Position numbers and translations under genes: made by a program. Positions 41,232 through 50,172 of a DNA stretch of 64,000 nt are shown here, one piece after another. The notes below the pieces were generated by a model. That model did no database searches. It was not told where the DNA came from and saw only the letters and a program-made list of their open reading frames with translations. The number at the start of each line of letters is the position of its first letter. Position 1 is the first letter of the stretch. Origin of the DNA: Comamonas testosteroni (lineage in GTDB: Bacteria; Pseudomonadota; Gammaproteobacteria; Burkholderiales; Burkholderiaceae_C); contig NZ_CP129673.1 in the NCBI RefSeq assembly GCF_030505195.1, positions 62,001-126,000 on the forward strand, in the 5' to 3' direction.

Positions 41232-41765
41232 ATGCCCTCTTTCAACTCACTGCCGCCCAGCGCTCATATCGAACACCTCCGAACTGAACTTGAGAAGCCC
41301 TGGGAGCATCGCGTAGACATCGACTTTGAGGCCGCAGCCAAGACCTTCATGCTCAGCACTGCGGAAGGTGTGGAAGCGCAGCTGCTACTTCTTGCTCTTG
41401 AAGCAGATGTGATTGCTGCCAACTTCCATCAAACTTCGCTAACTGCCCGAAAGGAAATGCCCAAGGAGCAGCAAACTTATTTGGGCTGTCGTGTCCGTAT
41501 AAAAGATAGCTCTTTGGAGATCTCCTGGCATCGAAATAACGTAATTCCTAAAGAAAAATCAAAATCTAGTATTCGAGTTCTCTCGAAGCATATAAAAAAG
41601 GGAAAGTCTGATTCCTACGACATGTCTTCATTCCAGCGTGAACCAGCATGGGTGCAAGCTGTTGTCGCTGACGCCGAGAAGACGTTTGCAAAATTGCGGA
41701 CTCGTGCGAAGATACTCACGAAGTTTAGAAAAGCTTTGAGAGAATATGAATCCTTGTCCAGCTAA
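41232..41765 (+). CDS. mobI: MobI-like auxiliary mobilisation protein
   Basis: A 177-residue basic protein. LEISWHRNNVIPK, KHIKKGKSDSYDMSSF, and the C-terminal helix EKTFAKLRTRAKILTKFRKA resemble what I recall of MobI, the auxiliary factor that assists relaxase at oriT in SXT and IncA/C. Its position next to a long repeat-rich intergenic region agrees. No strong SD is seen. Identification is from memory of family features and needs a profile search. Confidence 0.55.
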   Translation: MPSFNSLPPSAHIEHLRTELEKPWEHRVDIDFEAAAKTFMLSTAEGVEAQLLLLALEADVIAANFHQTSLTARKEMPKEQQTYLGCRVRIKDSSLEISWHRNNVIPKEKSKSSIRVLSKHIKKGKSDSYDMSSFQREPAWVQAVVADAEKTFAKLRTRAKILTKFRKALREYESLSS

Positions 41766-41777
41766 TCGGGGGATCAC

Positions 41778-42065
41778 ATGAGCCGACACAATTCAATCTA
41801 TGGAGCCTCTGAAAAGACTAACTCTACACTGTCACCTACAACGATAGCGAGCAGGGTTAAGACTTCTAATACCGCGCGTGCAATGTCGCAAGCCACCCAA
41901 CGCTCTTGTGAACTTCGCGGCGAAATAGAACACAAGAATTACGAGAGACACGTAGGTACATTTCAGACACAAGAATCCATCAATAACACGAACTCTGCAC
42001 ATAAAGCAGTTTTTTGGGCTACATGCTTCATGCTCGCTATCGTCGCCTGGGTGCTGAATAGCTAA
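41778..42065 (+). CDS. Tail-anchored small membrane protein
   Basis: A 95-residue protein, hydrophilic (S, T, N rich) for 75 residues and then one C-terminal membrane helix (FWATCFMLAIVAWVL). GGGGA precedes the ATG; it starts 12 nt after mobI, so it is likely in the same operon. Function unknown. Confidence 0.6.
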   Translation: MSRHNSIYGASEKTNSTLSPTTIASRVKTSNTARAMSQATQRSCELRGEIEHKNYERHVGTFQTQESINNTNSAHKAVFWATCFMLAIVAWVLNS

Positions 42066-42101
42066 TCGTACTTTCAGAACCAATTTACAGACATATATTT
42101 A

Positions 42102-42533
42102 ATGCCAGTTCAAGCTGATAAGTTTCCGACATCAATCGAGGATGCTGTCGCATTCACGAAGTTAGAGCCACCCAGAGATTATTCTAAACTAGAAATCTAT
42201 GATAGATATCTAAATCAGCTGCGTATTAATTACAGAGATGATGCTCTGATTATTCTTGAAGGGCTTCTCAAAGGAATAAGCTCAGATTCAATTGAAGATA
42301 CAGAGCGCAAAATCGATATAGCTCTTGAAGAACTAAGTGAGTTAGCACCAGTACAGTGGGTACTTGAAAGAAAAAGCAAGAAGAATCTACGAGATGGTTC
42401 TTGCTCCTACCAACTAATTCGACTTGAACTCTTCATCAATCCCAATGGCGCTTTCGCAATTTATGACCAGAATAAAATGGTATGGCTTGAACAGGCGTCA
42501 AAATATGGCAAAGCATTCTCCAAACCTCGATAA
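42102..42533 (+). CDS. Hypothetical protein (143 aa)
   Basis: A 143-residue soluble protein, mostly helical in the first 90 residues, then beta-rich. Base composition is more A+T-rich than the backbone genes. No family recognised. Weak SD. Confidence 0.5.
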   Translation: MPVQADKFPTSIEDAVAFTKLEPPRDYSKLEIYDRYLNQLRINYRDDALIILEGLLKGISSDSIEDTERKIDIALEELSELAPVQWVLERKSKKNLRDGSCSYQLIRLELFINPNGAFAIYDQNKMVWLEQASKYGKAFSKPR

Positions 42534-42652
42534 GTAAGTTTCGATAAACGATGCCTTGAATTGCTCTTCGCAGTTACCTTCTGGATCTCTCAGAAATACA
42601 TAAGGAAGATCCATGTCCGCTGTGATCTTTTATTCTAAGAAACTATTTTCAT

Positions 42653-43777
42653 ATGAGTACAAATCGTGTCTGCTCCTCTTGCTTTTCCGACAAAGACTTG
42701 CGTAGCTGGATACGTGAGAACAATGGTCCTCGCGGATGCAACGCATGTCGTAAATATGACTCCCCTACCGTGGGTTTTGACGTTCTTGTGGATTACATTG
42801 AGGAGCGCCTAAGGCGCTACTATGGCAGAGCAGTTGACCAGCTTCCATATTGCTCAGCTGAAGGTGGCTACTTAGGTCCACATTGGGATTCTTGGGACAT
42901 GCTCGACAAGATTGGCCTAGATTTTCCAAGAGACTATACAGGCAGCCTGCGCTCGGATATTGCGAGTTCCATGACTGACGAACCATGGACTGATAAGGAC
43001 GTTGCCACACTTGATCTTGACGATGCCCTGTGGAGCAGCTGGGAGTCATTTTGCTCGACAGTGAAACACAAACGGAGGTTTTTCTTTCATGCTACAGGTA
43101 GCGATGATAGAGACTCCTACACCCCAGCATCCCTGCTGAATAAAATTGCTCGTTCAATTGATTTTCACGAATTGATTACAGAGCTACCAGTTGATATTCG
43201 CCTTTGGCGCGCAAGAACAGATATACCCAAACACAAGCGTGTGACAGCGACCGATTTTGGGCCTCCTCCGCCCCAATTCGCGCTTCAGAGCAATCGCCTG
43301 AACCCATCTGGGATTCCAATGTTCTATCTCGCGTCTTCCACCACAACAGCACTAAAGGAAACACGCGAAGACAAAGGGAAAGTGGGACTATGGCGCTCGG
43401 CCCGCCCAATTCGAGTACTGGATCTACGATCCTTGCCGGATATTCCTGGAATATTCTCTGATGAACCGCCAGAACTAGCCCAAACTTTGAGCTTCTTGCA
43501 CGACTTCACGAACGACATCATGAAGCCCGTACAGCGAAGCGATAAAGTACAAATTGACTATCTTCCCTCTCAAGTCGTCACCGAGTACTTTCGTGACTAT
43601 GAATTCGTAGACGGTGCACTGGATGGTGTTGCATACCGTAGTACCGTACATCGAAGTGGTTGGAATGTTGCACTCTTCCTGGGACCAGAAGATCTCGGAC
43701 TTGCAAAACGTGAGTGGGGCGTTACGCCCACTCCTGCTTTCGAGTTCGAAAAATCGGTTTGGGCAACTTCCGCTTAG
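42653..43777 (+). CDS. RES-domain protein with N-terminal zinc ribbon and HEPN-like region
   Basis: A 374-residue protein. It starts with a treble-clef-like CSSC..GCNAC zinc ribbon (residues 8-32), then a helical region like the HEPN/RES N-terminal domain, then a RES domain: RLWRARTD, RLNPSGIPMFYLASSTTTALKE (in two parts) and IDYLPSQVVTEYF. RES toxins degrade NAD+. No Xre-type antitoxin is adjacent, so it may be a self-regulated defence effector rather than a classical toxin. Confidence 0.7.
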   Translation: MSTNRVCSSCFSDKDLRSWIRENNGPRGCNACRKYDSPTVGFDVLVDYIEERLRRYYGRAVDQLPYCSAEGGYLGPHWDSWDMLDKIGLDFPRDYTGSLRSDIASSMTDEPWTDKDVATLDLDDALWSSWESFCSTVKHKRRFFFHATGSDDRDSYTPASLLNKIARSIDFHELITELPVDIRLWRARTDIPKHKRVTATDFGPPPPQFALQSNRLNPSGIPMFYLASSTTTALKETREDKGKVGLWRSARPIRVLDLRSLPDIPGIFSDEPPELAQTLSFLHDFTNDIMKPVQRSDKVQIDYLPSQVVTEYFRDYEFVDGALDGVAYRSTVHRSGWNVALFLGPEDLGLAKREWGVTPTPAFEFEKSVWATSA

Positions 43778-43864
43778 GTGTTATGCAGGAAACACAGGGG
43801 AGATGAATGGTTAGCGGGGATGGGGTGTTGGCCATCAACGGCCATCATTCCGCTACGTGATGAC

Positions 43865-44662
43865 CTAACTGCCTGCCTGATCAGCAGCTGCTATCGCCCC
43901 ATAGTTACCGTTTCCAGGTATGGGATAGCGTCTTTCAACGCTCGACATGTGAGGCCGGGGCAGTTCTTGCGGACATCTGCCCTCCAGTTCACAGAACCAG
44001 AACCGACCGAACTTTTCCCAATTGAAGGTGTAGGACCGCGCAAGCTGGATGTTTACGTCCTTCCCTCCAACTGGCACAGTGAAATGTCCCCCCTGAAAAG
44101 TGTGCCCGTGCGATGTGTCATAAGTCCAGCACTTACCATCTTTGGCTTTTGGATTGACAAACCGTTCCAGGTCGTTCATCACTAGGGCGACGCCGCGCGA
44201 TGCGACACCTTGAGCTACATACTGCTCCAGTACATGTAGATCTTCATAGACATCTTTCATGAATATGTCGTGTGCACCACGCGTGCGACCCGATGCGGCT
44301 ATCTTTCGATAGCACTTCATCTCTATGGCAATCTTCGTCTCACCGTTCGAGGACGCGCCGTGGACGAGGATATCGATGTTGTTTGAGCCAGTACCCATGT
44401 TGACGCCTGGCTCAAGCTCTATCTCCGCGCGTTCATCCGGGTGTTGAAGTGCCATAGGCAAGAGCTGCTTCAGCACAAAGGCGTACTGAAGCTGCATTGA
44501 AGCTTCCTTATTGATGGGAATAAGGGTGCTGCCAACCTTTCGCGCGAAGACGGCCCATGCTGCCGAAATGGTTGATCGAAGGCGGCTGTCAAATGATGTG
44601 TCTGTGATGAATGCGTGCATGCCCGCACTGTATCCGACCGAATCCAGCTGGCCCAAAGCCAT
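43865..44662 (-). CDS. Putative PD-(D/E)XK-fold nuclease
   Basis: A 265-residue protein. EIELEPGVN, NNIDILVHG and KIAIEMKCYRK (residues about 80-120) fit the E...D...E-x-K pattern of the PD-(D/E)XK nuclease fold; the rest is not recognised. It stands alone on the minus strand, after the RES gene (+). It may be a restriction- or defence-type nuclease. Start uncertain (44662 or 44620). Confidence 0.5.
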   Translation of the reverse strand: MALGQLDSVGYSAGMHAFITDTSFDSRLRSTISAAWAVFARKVGSTLIPINKEASMQLQYAFVLKQLLPMALQHPDERAEIELEPGVNMGTGSNNIDILVHGASSNGETKIAIEMKCYRKIAASGRTRGAHDIFMKDVYEDLHVLEQYVAQGVASRGVALVMNDLERFVNPKAKDGKCWTYDTSHGHTFQGGHFTVPVGGKDVNIQLARSYTFNWEKFGRFWFCELEGRCPQELPRPHMSSVERRYPIPGNGNYGAIAAADQAGS

Positions 44663-44731
44663 GTATTCGGAAGACCAATGTTCAATTTATTACTCCTCAG
44701 GCAGCATCAAACGGGGCGCTGTCACTTGGCA

Positions 44732-44754
44732 CAAAAAAGCCCGCAAGTGCGGGC
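44732..44754 (-). terminator. Intrinsic terminator (minus strand)
   Basis: GCCCGC-aagt-GCGGGC, followed on the minus strand by a run of T. It ends the 45609-44779 unit. Confidence 0.85.
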
Positions 44755-44778
44755 AAAGATGGCAAGCGCTGAAATCAT

Positions 44779-45231
44779 TCAGGTCTGATCACGCCTTGAG
44801 AGGTTCTGCAGCTCAAAACTCACACCGGAATATGAGTACCGACACGCAGTATCAAAGCGCACCCGCTGGAGCATGAAATGTATCGACCGTACAGCCTGCC
44901 GGCCCACATGCCGCTTGAGCGCCCTATGCAGAATCTGGTCTGAAAGCACAGCTGCGCAGTCTTGCTCGCTCATGGTTTCATAGCCTCGAAGAGCGTTCTC
45001 CACAATCACGGCCTCCATCACCATCAGTGCTTTGTAGTTCACAACACCACCACGGTGGCACACCAACTCGGCCAGCTCCAGATGGTCCAGCCGCCGGGGC
45101 CAAGCTATAGATGGCTGCTTCCAAAACGCCTTAGGCCGCGCTTGCCAAGCAAGAAAGCCTCGCACGAATGATTTGCTCGCCAGTCGAAGCGCACGGAATG
45201 TACGACCGCGAGAATTTGAAGTGCTCTGCAT
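44779..45231 (-). CDS. Hypothetical protein (150 aa)
   Basis: A 150-residue basic protein, helical. It begins 3 nt after the stop of the gene at 45235, so the two form an operon. No family recognised. Confidence 0.5.
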   Translation of the reverse strand: MQSTSNSRGRTFRALRLASKSFVRGFLAWQARPKAFWKQPSIAWPRRLDHLELAELVCHRGGVVNYKALMVMEAVIVENALRGYETMSEQDCAAVLSDQILHRALKRHVGRQAVRSIHFMLQRVRFDTACRYSYSGVSFELQNLSRRDQT

Positions 45232-45234
45232 AGT

Positions 45235-45609
45235 TCAATGCCCTTCAAACTCTGCTCTGGACACGATTTTCAGATCTCCAGCGAAATCGCCACTGCCCAC
45301 GCCTGTCCCGATCAGGATCTGCGACTCGTCCCAGCTCCAAACCTTGCCTGTGTACTTGGGACATTCACCCCCAAAGGTCGGCAACTGTCCGAAGTCAACC
45401 TTTGAACGCACCTGGTAGTCCATAGTGCGCAATTCGGTGAGCAATTCATGAAGATTTTTGGCCGTGAGCTGGATCATCACCATCCCCTTGTTGATCTGCC
45501 AAAAATCTACTGCTGGCACTTCATCAACCAGGAATGCGGACTTGTCCAGTTTGGGCAAATCAGCAGTGAAGGTTGCAATGGCGGCGCTCCTAGAGTCTGG
45601 ATTCCTCAA
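45235..45609 (-). CDS. Hypothetical protein (124 aa)
   Basis: A 124-residue protein, alpha/beta, with a glycine-rich C-terminal part (ILIGTGVGSGDFAGDLK). It heads a two-gene minus-strand operon. It is divergent from the membrane-protein gene at 45630, sharing a very short 20-nt intergenic region. No family recognised. Confidence 0.5.
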   Translation of the reverse strand: MRNPDSRSAAIATFTADLPKLDKSAFLVDEVPAVDFWQINKGMVMIQLTAKNLHELLTELRTMDYQVRSKVDFGQLPTFGGECPKYTGKVWSWDESQILIGTGVGSGDFAGDLKIVSRAEFEGH

Positions 45610-45629
45610 CAGACCGTAAATAGGTGCCC

Positions 45630-45926
45630 ATGTCCAACACCAACAAGCCTCTCATCGTCGCTGTGCCATTGGCCATCGCCAGCTGGCCCTGGTGGACCAA
45701 TCTGCTGCTGGCTGTACTGGCCTACTATCTCTTTGCCTACCTGGCTGAACCGCCCCAACTCATGATCCCTTCCAGTAATGAAGCCCCAGCCAGTGGATAC
45801 ATGGGCATCTTCAGGGGCAGCATCTGGTCCATCGTTTGCAAAATCGGCCAGTACGGACTCCCAGTGCTACTAGCCGTTGCCGCTGTCATCGACATCGGGC
45901 GAATTTTCTGCACAGACAAACCTTGA
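45630..45926 (+). CDS. Small membrane protein (98 aa)
   Basis: Two hydrophobic segments (about 8-38 and 70-88) in 98 residues. No SD is clear, and the gene nearly abuts the divergent operon, so its promoter would overlap that operon. Function unknown. Confidence 0.45.
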   Translation: MSNTNKPLIVAVPLAIASWPWWTNLLLAVLAYYLFAYLAEPPQLMIPSSNEAPASGYMGIFRGSIWSIVCKIGQYGLPVLLAVAAVIDIGRIFCTDKP

Positions 45927-46059
45927 CTCTCAAACACAAGCATTCAAGCTGGACCGAACCTAACGCGGTTGCACAATTTGCCGGGAGTTTGTCATCTATA
46001 GTTGAGTCTGATGAAGTAAGCCTTATGGGGCTTTTCTAAGAATTGCGGGGAGTGCTAGA

Positions 46060-46866
46060 TTGATCTTATATAAGTACATGAGCGCGGATGCAGCCAAAGC
46101 AATACTTGCAGGCCGATCAATTGGGTTTTCTAATCCCCATACTTTTAATGACCCTTTTGAGTTGACAGCGGCTTATCCACCGCAGGTTGATCTTCCTATT
46201 CCTTCTTTTTTCGATAGTGTTCAATCGTGGGCCAAGCAGTCCATCTGGTCTGAGAATCACGGGGTTCTGTGTCTAACGCGAAATCCATTGAACCCCTTAA
46301 TGTGGGCACACTACGGCGATGAACATCGCGGTGTAGTGCTAGGCATAGATGTAGATAAATCTGGTTTTCTTGATTCTCAACGTTGTATTGTTCCCGCACA
46401 ATACGGCAATATCATCTATACACATACGCGACCAACGCACTCCATGCTACCGTTTAAAGGGATGCCAATTCTAGTTGGCCACACGCATCACTATCCAGCT
46501 GGCCACGAAGAGAAGTTGCAACGTACATTTCTCCAAAAGCCTGCCTGCTGGGCTTACGAAGAAGAGGTTAGGGTAGTGAAGTGCTTATCGGACAGAGATG
46601 AGAATGGCACTAATCCAAGCGGCACTTTTAAAGAAATTCCAGCGGGAAATAAAACTCTCTTCTGCTACGAACTCCCAGAAGAATCGATTAAGGAGATTTA
46701 TTTTGGCATGAGACATCCCTTGCTTCAATCTTCCAGTGCTGTGGCAGATGTATTGCAGGAATATCTTGGACTTTATCCTAACCTAACAGCCTACGGTTGC
46801 CGTTTGTCTCCTACCACTTGGAATATTGATTCTTTCGATATATTGAAGCCGGTCGCAGATCAATGA
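46060..46866 (+). CDS. DUF2971-family protein
   Basis: A 268-residue protein with the DUF2971 signature: LYKYMS, FSNPHTFNDPFE (about 23-34), LCLTRNPLNPLMWAHYGD, and HRGVVLGID. These proteins are often found in accessory and defence regions; activity unknown. The start is TTG 46060 with GGGGAG 7 nt upstream. Base composition is relatively A+T-rich. Confidence 0.75.
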   Translation: MILYKYMSADAAKAILAGRSIGFSNPHTFNDPFELTAAYPPQVDLPIPSFFDSVQSWAKQSIWSENHGVLCLTRNPLNPLMWAHYGDEHRGVVLGIDVDKSGFLDSQRCIVPAQYGNIIYTHTRPTHSMLPFKGMPILVGHTHHYPAGHEEKLQRTFLQKPACWAYEEEVRVVKCLSDRDENGTNPSGTFKEIPAGNKTLFCYELPEESIKEIYFGMRHPLLQSSSAVADVLQEYLGLYPNLTAYGCRLSPTTWNIDSFDILKPVADQ

Positions 46867-47042
46867 GATAACCTGCTGAAGGCTCGGGTGCACAGTTGGC
46901 TCAGGATGTACGCTGATCGCCTTCCGAACGAAAACTCGTCTGCATTGAAAATTCTCTGGTTATTGTTGGCCGCTCTTGTCCTGGTCGCCTTTTCTGCCCC
47001 GTAGTGGCCATTTGCAACGTTGCTTCTGATCGCCTCAACGGT

Positions 47043-47059
47043 GGGTTGCATTTTTGAGG
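47043..47059 (+). promoter_or_regulatory. GGGTTGCATTT element, copy 1
   Basis: GGGTTGCATTTTTGAGG occurs 40 nt before the gene at 47098. Related copies precede genes at 53991 and 54578. Confidence 0.4.
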
Positions 47060-47097
47060 TGGCTCTTAGGCTTAAAGAGTCATCCACTCAAAAAGGC

Positions 47098-47364
47098 ATG
47101 GGCATGCCCATCACCACCATCAAAACCACCCAGGTCATATCCCAAGACCAGTTCGTCAACGGCGCTCGTGATGCAGTGCTCGATGCTCTCGACACCTACG
47201 TGCGCGGACTCACTGGCCATCCCAAGACCCTTGGGGCCACTGACGCCGAGTTGCCAGCTTTATTCGAAGTGATCGACAAGCACGCCCGCCTGGTTCATGC
47301 GCGTCTTGTCGGTGCGGAAGTCCTCTCCCCCACCCCTAACGGGTTGCATGTCGAAGCCGACTAG
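47098..47364 (+). CDS. Hypothetical protein (88 aa)
   Basis: An 88-residue protein (MGMPITTIKTTQVISQDQ..., helical middle part). ATG 47098 has AAAAGG just upstream; a reading that starts at 47020 would translate through the GGGTTGCATTT element and is rejected. It is followed closely by two more genes (47380, 47763), probably one operon. Confidence 0.5.
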   Translation: MGMPITTIKTTQVISQDQFVNGARDAVLDALDTYVRGLTGHPKTLGATDAELPALFEVIDKHARLVHARLVGAEVLSPTPNGLHVEAD

Positions 47365-47379
47365 AAAGCCACACCATCC

Positions 47380-47766
47380 ATGAATACGCGAGAACAACTC
47401 ATAGCCATCGCTGACTGGCTCGGTGATGAAGAAGAGTCCCTGTCATTTGGCCTGCGCAACGCCTTCGATGCCCTACGCTTGTATGACTATGCCCTAGCTC
47501 GACCGGAGCTGATGTGCGGTTACGTGATGGAATGGCCCGAAGCGGACCGTATCGCCGCGCTCGGCTATGACCCCATTGCCACGGTCGAAGCCATCCGGGG
47601 CCGCGATGTCAATGAGACAGGAGCCAGCCAAGCCTGCGCAGTGCTGGCACGCACGCGCGCCCTGCTCGACTCAGTTGCCTTTGTAGCCACTGAAGGGGAC
47701 AGCTCGCAGTTGCTCATTGACATCGACGACATCCTTACTCCAGAAGTACAGGAGAGCATGACATGA
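47380..47766 (+). CDS. Hypothetical protein (128 aa)
   Basis: A 128-residue acidic helical protein (REQLIAIADWLGDEEESLSFG). It overlaps the next gene by ATGA at 47763, so the two are coupled. No family recognised. Confidence 0.55.
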   Translation: MNTREQLIAIADWLGDEEESLSFGLRNAFDALRLYDYALARPELMCGYVMEWPEADRIAALGYDPIATVEAIRGRDVNETGASQACAVLARTRALLDSVAFVATEGDSSQLLIDIDDILTPEVQESMT

Positions 47767-48410
47767 CGATCACAACTGAACTTGACCTTCTCAATCGCCA
47801 GCTCGCCCTGGCCCAGGCCAAGCACACCGCAGCCGTCGCATGCCTTCGTGCAGCTGAACGCAAGGAAGATCTTGCCGATGAAAAAGTCAACGGTATCAAA
47901 GCCAAGATCGCGGCGCTGACAATCCAAAGCTGGGGAGATAAGCCCGATATTGCTGTGCTTCTGCAGCCCCGCTGCTCTTACGTCTACTACAACTATCTGT
48001 CGGCCCTGGCCAGCGATAAGGGCCTTTCAGTGAATGGCGAATGGATCGACACAAAGCAGACCGCGCTATCCATTGCCATGTCGCGCCATAAAGTCGGTGC
48101 CATTGAGCTTGTGGCCAGCGGCATCCGATTGTTTGCCCCGTTCATACGCAAAGCCAAGGGCGGATGGGTCAAGTTCGGCGTGTCCTGCCATGAAAGCGAT
48201 TGCGCATGGGAGCTGTGGTACTCCCCGGCGCGCGGCAACTGCCAGCTCGTGAAGCAAGTGCTCTGCAGCGCTGTCGAACGCATAGCGCATGGCACCCTGG
48301 AGCTGGCCCTGGCCCACATCGAACAGAACCTTTGGGCGGACAACACCTTGGATATAGAAGCCCAGCAAGTCATCGACGTTCCGGTTCTTGAGGAATCCAT
48401 GGCACATTGA
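47763..48410 (+). CDS. Hypothetical protein with N-terminal coiled coil (215 aa)
   Basis: A 215-residue protein: coiled coil in residues 3-55 (LDLLNRQLALAQAKHT), then an alpha/beta region containing CHESDCAWELWYSPARGNCQLV (as adjoining parts). Coupled to the preceding gene. No family recognised. Confidence 0.55.
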   Translation: MTITTELDLLNRQLALAQAKHTAAVACLRAAERKEDLADEKVNGIKAKIAALTIQSWGDKPDIAVLLQPRCSYVYYNYLSALASDKGLSVNGEWIDTKQTALSIAMSRHKVGAIELVASGIRLFAPFIRKAKGGWVKFGVSCHESDCAWELWYSPARGNCQLVKQVLCSAVERIAHGTLELALAHIEQNLWADNTLDIEAQQVIDVPVLEESMAH

Positions 48411-48712
48411 TGCCCTGATCGTCGCAATTCGACTCTGACCTGAAGAGCCAATCTTAGCTGGCCGTCCCTGTGACGGCCTTTCCTTTTATTGTGGGCATCG
48501 CTCACGATGAACTGAGTGCAGAAGCTATCCGTTTGCCAATGGCTTCAAACCAAGGATCTGTCTGAAAGCAGAGGGGCCTCAACCACGGTGGTTACGGCAC
48601 CTTTGCACATAAGCAGCATTTCTATCAATCATCCTCTAAACTCAACCCGTCAAAGACGAACTGAACATGCAATAGCATGTCTTCCAGTCCAAGTTAGACC
48701 TAAGGAGAATAT
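48411..48712 (+). other. Intergenic stretch with a terminator
   Basis: It contains the terminator at 48460 and, further right, A+T-richer DNA that may hold the promoter of the 48713 gene (TTGCAC about 48604, TCATCC about 48630). No gene seen. Confidence 0.4.
48460..48488 (+). terminator. Intrinsic terminator
   Basis: GGCCGTC-cctgt-GACGGCC followed by TTTCCTTTT. Confidence 0.85.
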
Positions 48713-49018
48713 ATGAGCACTTTCACTCAACTAACCGGAATACCAACCCAAGTGGGCCATGTGCCCAGATCATCTAAGCAGAACGGTTCGCCTTTCATTA
48801 CCGGCTCCGCATTCGCGCCGGAAAGCGGTAAATGCTATGAAGTGAGTTTCGAATCAATAATAGATGGTCAAGATCCTCCCAATACATCGCGTATAAGAGC
48901 CTACGGACCTGTTCATTCTCAGTGGGTCAACCTAGACACTAATACACAGTTTCAGTGTGATAGGAAATTGGTAGTTCAAGCCTACAGAGAGATTTCATGC
49001 TCTGACTGCAATGGCTGA
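48713..49018 (+). CDS. Hypothetical protein (101 aa)
   Basis: A 101-residue protein with a probable beta-rich core and a C-terminal CSDC motif. AAGGAG 6 nt before the ATG supports it. No family recognised. Confidence 0.55.
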   Translation: MSTFTQLTGIPTQVGHVPRSSKQNGSPFITGSAFAPESGKCYEVSFESIIDGQDPPNTSRIRAYGPVHSQWVNLDTNTQFQCDRKLVVQAYREISCSDCNG

Positions 49019-49162
49019 TCGGGTGACTAGCATGGTGCTCAAGCTGATCGCCAAGCCCTGACGCGGGGCATCGACAGCCTGATTCTTGCATTTGCGAATG
49101 TGCGAATGGCAGCACTCCGCCAATACAGAGTGGCCAAGTAATCTAGATAAGGTTGAGAGGTA

Positions 49163-49723
49163 ATGAAAGACGAAATGCAATCAGGCTACAAGCCTGTACA
49201 GGATGAGGTTCTGAAGACGATTGGCCTTGCGGTAATCGCTGGACAAGGCGTCGAGCGTCTGTTGCAAACATGCTTGCGATTCCCATTTCATGGACAGCCT
49301 CTACAGACAGAGGAACAGGTTAAAGCTCTGCTTGGTCTGCACTCGAAAGCCACCCTGGGGAAACTTCTCAGTGTCCTGCGTCAGCGGGTTGATCTGCTCC
49401 CCGAGTTCGGTGTGCAACTGGATCGCTTTCTCGAAAATCGCAATGTCATTGCTCATCGGCTGCACGACACCCCCGGAGGTTTGGACCTGCATTCGGACGT
49501 AGGCAGGGAAAGGCTTTTGACTTTCCTGATCCAGTTCTTGGAAGACGCACATCATGTCAACATGGTGTTGGTTGGCGTGCTTCGTGAGTGGGCGTCTCAG
49601 CAGGACATTGTTCTTCCTGGCGAGCATCATCTAAGCAGAAAGATGCATGCATACCTTGATGCCAATGTCACGCCGCACCTAGAGGACTTGATAAGCCTAA
49701 AAGATCCGCTTGTGAATTCATAA
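49163..49723 (+). CDS. HEPN-like protein
   Basis: A 186-residue all-helical protein. FLENRNVIAHRLH (about 93-105) fits the R-(N)-x(3)-H motif of HEPN ribonucleases. SD GAGAGG precedes the ATG. No MNT nucleotidyltransferase is adjacent, so it is not a standard HEPN/MNT pair. It may be a solitary RNase effector. Confidence 0.5.
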   Translation: MKDEMQSGYKPVQDEVLKTIGLAVIAGQGVERLLQTCLRFPFHGQPLQTEEQVKALLGLHSKATLGKLLSVLRQRVDLLPEFGVQLDRFLENRNVIAHRLHDTPGGLDLHSDVGRERLLTFLIQFLEDAHHVNMVLVGVLREWASQQDIVLPGEHHLSRKMHAYLDANVTPHLEDLISLKDPLVNS

Positions 49724-49746
49724 TCCTCATTGACGATGAGAAGTAA

Positions 49747-49770
49747 AAAGCGCCCCTCAGGGCGCTTTCT
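49747..49770. terminator. Bidirectional intrinsic terminator
   Basis: AAAGCGCCC-ctca-GGGCGCTTT between converging genes. Confidence 0.88.
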
Positions 49771-49778
49771 TGATGGTT

Positions 49779-50006
49779 TTAGCCTACTCGTTTGTAGCGG
49801 TAGCCTTCACCTTCCATGCAAAGCCTTTTTAGCCCTGCTTGTTCAGCAATTGGTGTCTTTTGAACCTTGATCTGATACTCGCACTTGGCCAGTGCCGACT
49901 GCGTAGCATGAGCCGATGCGCCCTCTTTGATGTAAGCATAACGGGGTTGTGACGCACATGCACAAAGTAAAACTGCGGCCCCTAAGGCGATGATTAAAGA
50001 TTTCAT
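49779..50006 (-). CDS. Small lipoprotein (75 aa)
   Basis: A 75-residue protein with a signal peptide and lipobox LLCAC (lipidated Cys likely 15 or 17), then a short basic domain. Function unknown; small lipoproteins on plasmids can act in exclusion or toxin delivery. Confidence 0.65.
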   Translation of the reverse strand: MKSLIIALGAAVLLCACASQPRYAYIKEGASAHATQSALAKCEYQIKVQKTPIAEQAGLKRLCMEGEGYRYKRVG

Positions 50007-50172
50007 GTCTCTACTATTTCTATTGAAGGCCCCTTCTGGGGATGAACCTTAGAGATTACCTCAGCTCGTTATTTTTCAAATGTCAAAATAGTCACACTCT
50101 TGATCGTCTGCTCATTGGCCGTTTCGGATGTTCAATCGCTGCAGTAGCTTTAAGCTTATCCCGCAGTCAAAT

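Noticed and set aside
47020..47097. Hydrophobic N-terminal extension of the gene at 47098
   Set aside because: It translates the GGGTTGCATTT promoter-like element, which also precedes other genes in other frames.
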